In this document: in pieces, positions 7,725 through 14,435 of the stretch
How the letters are laid out: each line of letters starts with the position of its first letter
How positions within the stretch are numbered: position 1 is the first letter of the stretch
Assembly (NCBI GenBank): GCA_004297315.1
Contig: SCTU01000176.1
Coordinates: 1-18,640, forward strand
Source: Dehalococcoidia bacterium
GTDB taxonomy: Bacteria > Chloroflexota > Dehalococcoidia > UBA2979
Length of the DNA stretch: 18,640 nt
Reading direction: 5' to 3'
Program-made: the position numbers and the translations under genes
Notes under the pieces: generated by a model
The model's database searches: none
What the model saw: only the letters and a program-made list of their open reading frames with translations
What the model was told of the DNA's origin: nothing

Positions 7725-8033
7725 GGTGCCTCTTCTCCTCAGTCACGCGGCCGCGCGTCGGTGGACGATACGCGCCATCGTGCGGCGTGGATTCGCGGAT
7801 CGGCGCGCCAGCGGAAGAAGTTGCCTTCATCAGGAGGGCCCTGTGTGAACGACTTATATGACGTTAGTACGATGATCCACACGCCCGGATTCATGATGCA
7901 GCGATTCTTGCGCCGTCCGTCGATCCGTCCGACATAAGCACGCTCGTTGCCGCCGGGTCCTCCTTACTTTCGCTCAACCGCTAAGGCTAGATACGCTCTC
8001 GCCTCGCCCCGGTCCGGGCAGAGGAGGTAGCTG
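7725..8033. other. 309-base divergent intergenic region
   Basis: Lies between the cupredoxin start (minus) and the hotdog start (plus). It contains Shine-Dalgarno sequences for both, a possible minus-strand -10 (TATAAG around 7850-7860), the plus-strand promoter candidate at 7964-7993, and a CCGTCCG direct repeat (7913-7919, 7925-7931). No conserved RNA structure or further gene was recognised. Confidence 0.6.
7964..7993 (+). promoter_or_regulatory. Weak candidate promoter for the hotdog gene pair
   Basis: TTACTT (7964-7969) and TAGATA (7988-7993) are 18 bases apart, about 40 bases upstream of the GTG start at 8034. Both hexamers match the sigma70 consensus only in part, so this is tentative. 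Confidence 0.3.
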
Positions 8034-8465
8034 GTGACGGTCCCTGACCTGGAGACCTGGCGAGCCGGATGGGACGCGCCCGACCAGCAACGCCTCGGCG
8101 TACGCCCCGTAACCATCGCGCCGAGTTACGCCGCGGTCGCGATCGACCTTCCGTATGGCGACGAGCGCGACGGCGACCCGCTATTCGCCACCTCCGCCCT
8201 GACCTACGTCGCGGACGTCGTCGCCCTCTCCGCAGTACGGGCGCACCTCGATGAGGAGCGCGAACTGCCCAACGGCACGATGAGCCTGCATCTCGACTTC
8301 ATCGAAGCGCCTACGACGACCGTCACGGTCGAGGCGCGGGTGGTCGCGCAGAACGAGTCCGAGGCGCTCGTCGACCTCATTGGATGCGAGGCGGGCGGGC
8401 GGATGGTGCTGCGCGGCCTAGCCTCGTTCTCCGTGCGCCAGAAGACGCCGGTGGGGGCGAAATGA
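8034..8465 (+). CDS. Hotdog-fold thioesterase-like protein (first of a pair)
   Basis: A 143-residue PaaI/YbgC-type hotdog-fold protein. The central helix segment LFATSALTYVADVVALSAV (50-68) carries D61 at the place of the conserved acid in PaaI-like thioesterases, while the usual HGG before it is replaced (ATSAL). The sheet strands follow (MSLHLDFIEAP, VTVEARVVAQNE, RGLASFSVR). Such proteins hydrolyse acyl-CoA thioesters or, in hydratase variants, add water to enoyl-CoA. The GTG start (8034-8036) has a very strong Shine-Dalgarno GAGGAGGT at 8021-8028. Its stop overlaps the next start as ATGA (8462-8465), so the two products are probably made in equal amounts and may form a heterodimer. The substrate is unknown. 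Confidence 0.8.
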   Translation: MTVPDLETWRAGWDAPDQQRLGVRPVTIAPSYAAVAIDLPYGDERDGDPLFATSALTYVADVVALSAVRAHLDEERELPNGTMSLHLDFIEAPTTTVTVEARVVAQNESEALVDLIGCEAGGRMVLRGLASFSVRQKTPVGAK

Positions 8466-8869
8466 GCACTCCCGACTGGGCCGCGACCCCGTTCTTCCGT
8501 CAGTTCGGCGTGACAGTCGAGGAGGCACGCGACGGCTACGCCCGTCTCTCCATCCCGCGGGAGTCCGTCCGCCTGCGCGGCGCACGCGACTCGATCAACG
8601 GCGGCCTGGTCGCCGTGCTCGGCAACGCCGCCATGCAGGTCTGCCTGCACACGCTGATGGGGCCCGGCGAGCGCGCCGGCCGCACGCACCAGCTCAGCGT
8701 CGCGTTCCTGGACAGCGCGCGCGGCGAGGTCACGAGCATCGAGGCACGCATGATCCGCAAGGGCGGGCGGGTGGCGGTGGGCGAGGTGGAGTTGCGGGAC
8801 ACGGCAGACGGCACGTTGAACGCGACACTGCGCGTGACTTGCGAGGTCGTGCGCGCCAAAGCGCCGTAG
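8462..8869 (+). CDS. Hotdog-fold thioesterase-like protein (second of a pair)
   Basis: A 135-residue PaaI-type hotdog protein. The motif SINGGLVAVLGNAAMQ (44-59) matches the family's HGGaiatlaDta, but the conserved acid is replaced by N55. Strands THQLSVAFLDSARGEV and ARMIRKGGRVAVGEVEL complete the fold. The ATG at 8462 overlaps the stop of the upstream hotdog gene (ATGA), which decides the start; the open frame runs further upstream but that part lies inside the other gene. With one gene keeping Asp and the other keeping the Gly-Gly turn, a complementary heterodimer is a reasonable inference. The gene ends 30 bases before the convergent MFS gene. Confidence 0.8.
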   Translation: MSTPDWAATPFFRQFGVTVEEARDGYARLSIPRESVRLRGARDSINGGLVAVLGNAAMQVCLHTLMGPGERAGRTHQLSVAFLDSARGEVTSIEARMIRKGGRVAVGEVELRDTADGTLNATLRVTCEVVRAKAP

Positions 8870-8899
8870 CCGTCCAAGGCGGTCGAGTTTCAGGCGCTC

Positions 8900-10249
8900 T
8901 CAGGTCAGCGTGGTCTGGCCCTCGTGGACGAGCGCTGTCCGGACCGGCGGCGCGGGCCTGACCGACAGCATGAAGAAGAGACATCCCAGCGCCGCGATGG
9001 CCGCGATGACCGTGAAGTCCATCCGGTAACTTCCTGTCATGTCCACCAGCCACGCGGGGATCAGCGGCCCGGCGATCGACCCGAGCATGATCACCAGCGA
9101 CGAAAAGCCCATGATCGTCCCGAACGAGGCGCGGCCGAAATAGTCCGCGCGCATCGCCTGGACCACCGGCCCGCGCGTCGCCCATGACACGCCGAGGATG
9201 ACCGCGAACCCCACGACCATCAGGTAATGCTGCGCGAAGGCGAGTAACAGCGGCGCGACGACGTGCCCCACCATCGAGACCGCCGCGACGATGCGCTTGT
9301 CGCCCCAGTCACCCACCGCTACCGCGATCACACGCCCGCCGAGCATCGAGAGCGGGATTAGCGCGACGACAAAGCTCGACCGGCCGAGCGAGTATCCGAG
9401 GTTGGTCAGGTGCGGGACGAGGTGGACGGTCGCGGCCCCCACCACGAGCACGCCGGTCGCGTGCCCGAGCGAGAGAAACCAAAACGCCGGCGTACGCATT
9501 GCCTCGCGCGGGGTGAAGTCGACCTGCTTCACAGTGGGGCTCGCCTGCGCTTGCGCAATCGCGGCTGGGGACCGGACGCCGTCCGGCACCGTCCCGAACT
9601 CCTCGGGCCGGTGGCGCACGAGTTGCGCCAGCGGGAGCCCGACCGCCAGGACCAGCAGCCCGGAACCGAACGCCACCGGCCGCCAGCCGAAGTGGTCGAG
9701 TGCGACGATCACGACCGATGAGCTCAAGCCGGCGAAGGAGAGGCCGACCGACAGCAGCGCGATCGCCGTCGCACGCCGTGCGTCGAACCAGTTCACGACG
9801 GCCACCTGCAGGGCGATGAACCCGCCGAGGTTGGCGCCGGTCGAGAGGAGGGCGAAGGTGAGGATGTAGACGAGCGGAGAGTGGAGCTGGCTGAAGAGCA
9901 TGAAGCCCACGCCGTACATCACCAAACCCACCCGCATGATCGTGCGCGGGCCGAAGCGGTCGATCAGCCAGCCCTGGATCGGGCCCAGAATGCCGTCCTC
10001 CAACCGCGTGAAGACGACCGCCGAGGAGACGAGCGTCGCGCTCCAGCCGAACTCGCCACGCAGCAGGACGACATACGCGCCAAAGGCATGTGACATCAGC
10101 CCCTGCGTGATGACCAGCAGCGCGACCCCCACCGCGACGATGTACCAGCCGTAGAAGACCCGCCCCGTCGAGTAGTCGGTCATCTCGGCGCGGATCTCGT
10201 TGAACCGGAGCAACGCGGCCTCCTGCCCGGGCGTCTGGGCCGCGAGCAT
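8900..10249 (-). CDS. MFS transporter, monocarboxylate/oxalate-porter-like
   Basis: A 12-helix major facilitator, 449 residues from ATG 10249. The first helix begins FYGWYIVAVGVALL; the loop 2-3 signature is GPIQGWLIDRFGPR, the family's motif A variant. The C-terminal half carries ATRGPVVQAMRADYFGRASFGTIMG and GSIAGPLIPAWLVD, typical of the MCT/OxlT-like group that moves organic acids. It is clearly paralogous to the porter at 16215. The central cytoplasmic loop (RHRPEEFGTVPDG to FTPREAMRT) is intact. ATG 10249 has AGAGGGG close upstream; ATG 10183 (MTDYSTGRV) is a plausible alternative, and the longer frame to 10378 overlaps the terminator of the next gene and is unlikely. The substrate is probably a carboxylic acid; this is inferred from family and neighbours. 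Confidence 0.88.
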   Translation of the reverse strand: MLAAQTPGQEAALLRFNEIRAEMTDYSTGRVFYGWYIVAVGVALLVITQGLMSHAFGAYVVLLRGEFGWSATLVSSAVVFTRLEDGILGPIQGWLIDRFGPRTIMRVGLVMYGVGFMLFSQLHSPLVYILTFALLSTGANLGGFIALQVAVVNWFDARRATAIALLSVGLSFAGLSSSVVIVALDHFGWRPVAFGSGLLVLAVGLPLAQLVRHRPEEFGTVPDGVRSPAAIAQAQASPTVKQVDFTPREAMRTPAFWFLSLGHATGVLVVGAATVHLVPHLTNLGYSLGRSSFVVALIPLSMLGGRVIAVAVGDWGDKRIVAAVSMVGHVVAPLLLAFAQHYLMVVGFAVILGVSWATRGPVVQAMRADYFGRASFGTIMGFSSLVIMLGSIAGPLIPAWLVDMTGSYRMDFTVIAAIAALGCLFFMLSVRPAPPVRTALVHEGQTTLT

Positions 10250-10344
10250 ACCCCTCTGGCAACCTCGGCGAGCCCGCCACGAAACTGTGCAGCGGACGCG
10301 GCTCTGCGCGGCCTCGAGGCCGAGGCAATCGTGCGTCCGGACAC

Positions 10345-10373
10345 GGAAGGGGCGCCACACGGGCGCCCCTTCC
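10345..10373 (-). terminator. Terminator hairpin of the selenoprotein gene
   Basis: Perfect 12-bp stem GGAAGGGGCGCC (10345-10356) with GGCGCCCCTTCC (10362-10373) and a 5-base loop, 17 bases after the stop at 10390 on the minus strand. It is not followed by a T-tract. On the minus strand it is preceded by GCATGCA, the leader shared with hairpins at 12543 and 14436. Confidence 0.75.
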
Positions 10374-10389
10374 TGCATGCGGCTGGTCG

Positions 10390-11469
10390 CTACGGCTTTG
10401 GTGCGTCGGGCAGTTGCAGCGGCATCGCGTACATCGGGCCGACCTTCTCCATCGCCTCCTGCATCGTCATGCCGTACTCGTCCGCTGAGCCGAGGCTGTA
10501 GGCCTGACGGCGGAAGTTCCAGTTCTCCGGCTTCAGCGCCAGCGCCTGCTTGAACTGGGCCACCGCCTCCGCGTGATGTCCGTGGCGTTCGAGGTAGAGG
10601 CCGAGCCGGAAGTGCGCCATCGCCTGCTCGTTCGACGTGTCCGAGGCGCCGACGCGGCGCTGCGTCTCCTCGGCCGGCGTGACGTAGATGCTCGCCGGAC
10701 CGTTGCGCACCCAGTCGCGGATTCCGTCCAGGTACCGCTGGTTGACCGTCTGCTCGCCCGTCTCGCGGTTTCGACGCATCAGGTAGGTGGGGTCGTTGCC
10801 GCGCACGATTCGGCCCTCCTCGTCGATCCAGAAGATCGCTGGCACGTTGCGCGTGTTGTAGAGCTCGGCGACCACAAACTTCTGGTCGATCAGGGATGGG
10901 TGCTGCGGGTGCGCAGCCTCAATCAGCGGCCGTTCAACCTCGGCACCCTTGACGTCGCACCCGACGGTGATGACCTCGAGGTTCTGGCCGTGCAGTTCGT
11001 CGTAGAGGGCCTGCCAGACCGGCAGGTCAAAGCGGCATCCTCACCACGAAGCCCAGAGCGCGAGCACCACCTTCTTCCCGCGACGGTCCGACAGCCGGTG
11101 CATGCGGCCATCGAGGTCAGGGAGTTCGAAGTCCGGCGCATCCAGCATCTCGAACTGACCGCGACGTTCCTCCGGCCCCGGCCCGAAGTACCAGGTGCCG
11201 GTCGCTTCGTCGTGCGCAGAGGTCTGCCCGGCGTACTCAGCGAATCCGGCGACGTCGAGCCAGGTCGCGCCGTCCCGCTCGGACAGCAAGGCCGCGGCGC
11301 GGTCTTCGGGCAGCGGCACGCACAGTTCGTCGCGGCACACACCCTCCGGCTTGATCTCCCACCCGGTCGAGCCGAGCAACTCGTCTTTGCGTATCCACAG
11401 CCGAGCGCCCTCCGCGCGCGCATTCGCCGGTGTTGTCTCGGATTCGCTCGTCAAGATCGTGACAGCCAT
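10390..11469 (-). CDS. Selenocysteine-containing TlpA/redoxin-like thioredoxin-fold protein with TPR (in-frame UGA at 11041-11043)
   Basis: One frame of 360 codons (359 residues) interrupted only by TGA at 11041-11043, codon 143. Residues 1-105 are a specific N-terminal domain (LWIRKDELLGSTGWEIKPEG, C75/C80-type pair in CRDELC near residues 45-50). Residues 108-260 are a redoxin/TlpA-type thioredoxin fold: DFELPDLDGRMHRLSDRRGK, then KVVLALWASW, then UGA-G-C-R-F-D-L-P, where TlpA/ResA proteins have their redox cysteine, and the cis-proline P210 in TRNVPAIFWID. Residues 282-315 are a TPR repeat (FRLGLYLERHGHHAEAVAQF). Conserved protein sequence continues on both sides of the UGA, and a SECIS-like hairpin follows it. 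I therefore read Sec143 with resolving C145. ATG 11469 has GGAAGG about nine bases upstream; stop is TAG. Simple gene calling would give two truncated genes (11041-11469 and 10390-10875). A nonsense mutation is the alternative. Likely role: thiol-disulfide or peroxide redox chemistry. Confidence 0.82.
11004..11043 (-). promoter_or_regulatory. Bacterial SECIS element downstream of the in-frame UGA
   Basis: In the minus-strand RNA, CCUGCC (11026-11021) pairs perfectly with GGCAGG (11015-11010) around a GGUCU loop (11020-11016). GAGG (11042-11039), which includes part of the UGA, pairs with CCUC (11008-11005) to form a lower stem. The loop's first G is 21 bases after the UGA. From memory, E. coli fdhF has the same GGUCUG sequence at its SECIS loop at nearly the same distance; SelB binds this loop in known systems. 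The element is inside the coding sequence, as expected for bacteria. Confidence 0.8.
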
Positions 11470-11636
11470 TCGCTTCGCCTTCCTAACGGACGCCTATGCG
11501 CGAATACCCATCGTACGGCTTCCGTCCCGCCCGTGGCCTTGGCTCGGATACAACCTGCACGGAATCGAGAGAGGACGTGCCACCGCGGACCTCAGGAGTA
11601 TCCTCGCGCCCCGCGGCATGCGGAGTGGAGGACGCT

Positions 11637-12524
11637 GTGACCGACGAGCCTCGATACGAAACGTATGACCCGTCAAAGCACGACCGCGACACCCCGCAAA
11701 GCACGTTCGGGCCCGTCGTGCGCGTGGACAAGGTCGAGGACGGCCGGATCCACGTCATCACAATGAACCGGCCGCATCGCATGAACGCCATCGGCGACGG
11801 GATGGGCGAAGCCCTGTACGACGCGTGGATCGACTTCCGCGACGACTCGAAGGCACGCGTCGCGATCCTGACCGGGGCGGGCGACCGCGCCTTCTGCGCG
11901 GGTGCTGACCTCCTCAACGCCGCCGCGAGGACGCGCGAGCCGCAGGCCACGAACCCGTCGGAGGCGCTTGCGCGTCGCAACGCCGGTGACGCGAAGCACT
12001 GGATCCCGCTGGCGGAGAAACTGGGCGTCTGGAAGCCGACGATCGCCGCGATCAACGGATTCGCCATCGCCGGCGGCTTCCAGTTCGCGATGCAGTGCGA
12101 CATCCGCGTGATGTCGGAGACGGCGCGCGTCGGGATCGCCGAGGCGCGCTGGAACATCACGGCGGCGCACTGGGCGATCCCGCTGACGCGCCAGATCGGC
12201 CTCGGCCCGGCGCTTGAGTTGACGCTCTGGGGGGACACGCTGTTCGACGCGCAGCGCTGCTACCAGCTGGGCTGGGCGAACCGCGTCGCGCCACCGGGCG
12301 AGTTGATGGATACCGCGATGGAGTACGCCCACCGCGCGCTGGACATGGCCCCGCGCGCCGTCCGCAACATGAAGGAAGCGATGTACCGCGGCTACTACAT
12401 GGACCCGATCCTCGGTGAGGCCTTCGGCGGGGCACTGGAGGCCAATCTCGCCGGGATGCAGGACTCGATCGAAGGCCCTCGCGCCTTCGCGGAGAAACGG
12501 CGGCCGAACTTCACCGACTCCTGA
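11637..12524 (+). CDS. Enoyl-CoA hydratase/isomerase family protein
   Basis: A 295-residue crotonase-superfamily protein. The two oxyanion-hole segments are visible: AFCAGADLL (85-93) and NGFAIAGGFQFAM (140-152). Aligning GGFQFAMQCD with the canonical GGGCELAMMCD puts Q149 where hydratases have the first catalytic Glu; the second acid E169 (VGIAEAR) is kept. The enzyme may thus be an isomerase, hydrolase or unusual hydratase. The N-terminal 35 residues form an extension before the core, and residues 94-125 are an extra loop (TREPQATNPSEALARRN). I chose GTG 11637 because GGAGG (11627-11631) is five bases upstream; the open frame reaches 11496, but that part lacks a ribosome site and family similarity. 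It is divergent from the selenoprotein gene (167-base gap) and has its own terminator. Confidence 0.88.
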   Translation: MTDEPRYETYDPSKHDRDTPQSTFGPVVRVDKVEDGRIHVITMNRPHRMNAIGDGMGEALYDAWIDFRDDSKARVAILTGAGDRAFCAGADLLNAAARTREPQATNPSEALARRNAGDAKHWIPLAEKLGVWKPTIAAINGFAIAGGFQFAMQCDIRVMSETARVGIAEARWNITAAHWAIPLTRQIGLGPALELTLWGDTLFDAQRCYQLGWANRVAPPGELMDTAMEYAHRALDMAPRAVRNMKEAMYRGYYMDPILGEAFGGALEANLAGMQDSIEGPRAFAEKRRPNFTDS

Positions 12525-12542
12525 GGAGTCCGTCCGACGAAA

Positions 12543-12575
12543 TGCAGGAGGCGCCCGCCGGGGGCGCCTCCTGCA
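12543..12575. terminator. Terminator hairpin between convergent hydratase and Fe-ADH-like genes
   Basis: A perfect 14-bp stem, TGCAGGAGGCGCCC (12543-12556) with GGGCGCCTCCTGCA (12562-12575), and a 5-base loop, 18 bases after the hydratase stop and 22 bases from the convergent gene's stop at 12598. Being symmetrical it can serve both strands. Confidence 0.8.
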
Positions 12576-12597
12576 CAGTCCTCGACTGGCGGGGCCG

Positions 12598-13842
12598 CTA
12601 CCAGGCGGCCTCGAGCATCGCGATTGCGCCGCGGATGTGGTTCTCCGGGTCACGCAGTCCCGCGTTCGAGTTGAAGATCTTCACGCTGTCCTGTGCGATC
12701 GCCGGGAAGTCCTCTTTCGAGATCTTCAACTCCCGCACGCTCGCCGGCATCCCTTCCTCGCGGTAGATGCGCTCGACCTCGTCCGCGATCGCCTTCTGCG
12801 TCTGCTCCGCGCTGCGCCCTTCCTTCCAGATGCCGAGCTGGCGGGCGACTGCATCGAGCGTCTCTGATGAGGGCGTCTTCGACTGCCGGATCACGGTCGC
12901 GCGCAATGCGGAACCCGAATCCTGCTGCCAGACGTGCGGGTAGCGGATGTGCAGCGCCGTGCCCAGGCCATAGTCGCCCTCAAACGACTCGCCCTCGTGC
13001 ATGTGCGCCCCGCGTAGCGAGTCGTCGGCCGCCCGGTTGCCGAGGAGTGCGGAAGTGAAGAGGTCGAGGCGCCAGTCGATCGCGCCCGGCTCCTCGTGCA
13101 TCCGGCGGAACGCGCGCGAATGCAGCGTCTTCATGTGCTCGCGGTCCGCCTCGACCAACGGGTTCTCGGCCCGACGGCCGGCGCTGAGCGCGGAGCCGAT
13201 GTACCCGTTGATGCAGAACCCGCGCATCATGTCGAGCGGCGTCGCCATGATCGCTTCGTGGTCCCAGATCAGCGCCGCGGGGCGCGTCTTCGGGTCGAAG
13301 TACTCGAGCCGGTTGTGGTCGAGGTGCGGGCTGGCGACGCCCTGACCGCCGCGGTTCATCGCGCCGGTCGGCGTCGTGGTGATGTTGATGATCGGCAGTT
13401 TCGGCGCGTTCAGCCGCGGGCTCACCGCCGGCTTCCCCTCCGGGTACTGCGTCGCCATCGCCTCGTGGTCGCCCGTCTCGCACAGGTAGATGTCGATCAC
13501 GCGCGTCGCGACGACGATCGTGCCGGCGCCGAGGGAGATGAGCAGGTCCGCCCCGGCCTTCCGCGCCGCCTCCGTCGCAGCCACGACGTCCGGGTACGGA
13601 GCCTCGATGTGGATGCCGTCGAAGTAGCCAGCAAACAGCGGGCCCAGGGCCTTCTCCACCCGCTCCACGCTGTTCGTCTTGCTCTTGATCGAGGGGGAGC
13701 AGAAGACGAAGGCGTGCTTCGCGCCCAGGCGGATGACCTCCTCCTTCAGGCGGTTCTCGATCGCCTCCGACCCAACGTGCAGGCGCCAGTCATAACTGCG
13801 CGCGGAGAATTCGTAAGGGTTTGAAAAGTCCCTTGGTGGCAT
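12598..13842 (-). CDS. Iron-containing alcohol dehydrogenase-like protein with altered metal site
   Basis: A 414-residue protein with the two-domain layout of the Fe-ADH/maleylacetate reductase superfamily. The N-terminal nucleotide domain shows AFVFCSPS, a phosphate loop ISLGAGTIV (102-110, usual GGGS), and LPIINITTTPTG (149-160, usual PTTxGTGSE). A helical C-terminal domain follows. At the place of the metal-binding segment (usual GMDALAH) I read DMMRGFCING (204-213), so the Asp and His ligands are missing; the later His also seems replaced (GTALHIRYPHV, 294-304). The fold call is good, but dehydrogenase activity with iron is doubtful. The ATG at 13842 follows AAGGA eight bases upstream. 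A ligand-free, perhaps substrate-specialised member is my reading; maleylacetate-reductase-like function is possible given the muconolactone-isomerase-like neighbour across the divergent promoter. Confidence 0.78.
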   Translation of the reverse strand: MPPRDFSNPYEFSARSYDWRLHVGSEAIENRLKEEVIRLGAKHAFVFCSPSIKSKTNSVERVEKALGPLFAGYFDGIHIEAPYPDVVAATEAARKAGADLLISLGAGTIVVATRVIDIYLCETGDHEAMATQYPEGKPAVSPRLNAPKLPIINITTTPTGAMNRGGQGVASPHLDHNRLEYFDPKTRPAALIWDHEAIMATPLDMMRGFCINGYIGSALSAGRRAENPLVEADREHMKTLHSRAFRRMHEEPGAIDWRLDLFTSALLGNRAADDSLRGAHMHEGESFEGDYGLGTALHIRYPHVWQQDSGSALRATVIRQSKTPSSETLDAVARQLGIWKEGRSAEQTQKAIADEVERIYREEGMPASVRELKISKEDFPAIAQDSVKIFNSNAGLRDPENHIRGAIAMLEAAW

Positions 13843-14002
13843 CAGGCGTTCCTTGTCTCCGGAACTCGACCGTTTTGCACGCGGATGGTGTGCTTCCGCC
13901 GGAGGGTCGTCAACCCCAAACGTTATAAGACCGGCTGCGCTTCAAATGAGGTGGGAGGCGTGAGGGCCGCGCGAGAAGCACGGATGTGCTACCAGCAGAT
14001 GC

Positions 14003-14061
14003 CTGAACATTAGCCAAGCATACAAACTCTAACGCTCGGCAATGTTCAGACCGTATATAAT
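14003..14061 (+). promoter_or_regulatory. Promoter region of the muconolactone-isomerase-like gene with widely spaced inverted repeat
   Basis: A perfect TATAAT -10 hexamer lies at 14056-14061, 24 bases before the ATG at 14085; the -35 is weak. A perfect 9-base inverted repeat, CTGAACATT (14003-14011) and AATGTTCAG (14041-14049), straddles the -35 area, with the downstream arm just ahead of the -10. This suggests a regulator binding site. The region is the 242-base divergent gap (13843-14084) with the Fe-ADH-like gene; a minus-strand TATAAC (13922-13927) may serve that gene. Confidence 0.5.
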
Positions 14062-14084
14062 CTGCGCGCACCCGGGAGGTCCAC

Positions 14085-14396
14085 ATGCGATTCCTAGTCA
14101 CGTCCATCCAGACGGTGCCACCGCCGCCCGAGGCCGCGCTTGGCCTGTTCGATGCGCTCTCCGCGTGGGCAAAGGCGCACAAGGAACAGGGCAAGCTCGA
14201 GCAGATCTGGAGCTTCGCGGGACTGCAGGGCGGCGGCGGGATTGCAAACGTCGCGACGCTCGAGGAACTCGACGCCTTGATGGCGGGCTTCCCGCTGGCC
14301 CCCTTCTCGCACACCGAGGTCTACCCGCTCGTCGACCTCGAGCCTTCGCTCGAACAGGTGAAGCAGGCGATCCGCGCGATGATGCCGCCGAGCTAG
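14085..14396 (+). CDS. Muconolactone delta-isomerase-like small protein
   Basis: A 103-residue protein resembling the muconolactone delta-isomerase family (ferredoxin-like alpha/beta fold, usually about 95 residues, active as oligomers). Landmarks are the first strand MRFLVTSIQTVPP, the helix with LFDALSAWAKAH, the turn KLEQIWSFAGLQGGGGIANVATLEELDALMAGFPLAPF and the strand TEVYPLVDL. The true isomerase converts muconolactone to 3-oxoadipate enol-lactone in catechol degradation, but many family members are uncharacterised and no other ortho-cleavage gene is here. The gene lies alone, with GGGAGG upstream at 14074-14079 and a strong -10. A terminator follows. Name the family, not the reaction. 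Confidence 0.72.
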   Translation: MRFLVTSIQTVPPPPEAALGLFDALSAWAKAHKEQGKLEQIWSFAGLQGGGGIANVATLEELDALMAGFPLAPFSHTEVYPLVDLEPSLEQVKQAIRAMMPPS

Positions 14397-14435
14397 CCGG
14401 CAGGGGTCTGAGCAGGTTCTGCCCCGGAATGCAGA

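Noticed and set aside
7913..7931. CCGTCCG direct repeat
   Set aside because: Two short GC-rich copies; expected by chance in this composition, although noted in the intergenic entry.
11041..11043. UGA decoded as Trp throughout the genome
   Set aside because: DUF35, thiolase-like, hydratase and first hotdog genes use TGA as a proper stop, and Trp is coded TGG everywhere here.
11041..11469. Reading the thioredoxin-fold gene as two separate genes or a pseudogene
   Set aside because: Both parts are in one frame and one fold, no decay is seen elsewhere in them, and the UGA is at the catalytic residue with a SECIS hairpin. A single nonsense mutation cannot be fully excluded.
12522..12575. Second selenocysteine candidate at the hydratase TGA followed by a strong hairpin
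   Set aside because: The extension after the stop is Arg/Pro-rich with no family similarity, and the hairpin is the shared terminator pattern.
14003..14049. LexA-type SOS box
   Set aside because: The arms resemble GAAC...GTTC but the spacing is over 30 bases, not four.
13910..14314. Minus-strand frame 13910-14314 and frames opposite the isomerase-like gene
   Set aside because: Antisense of the promoter and of a well-supported gene on the plus strand.
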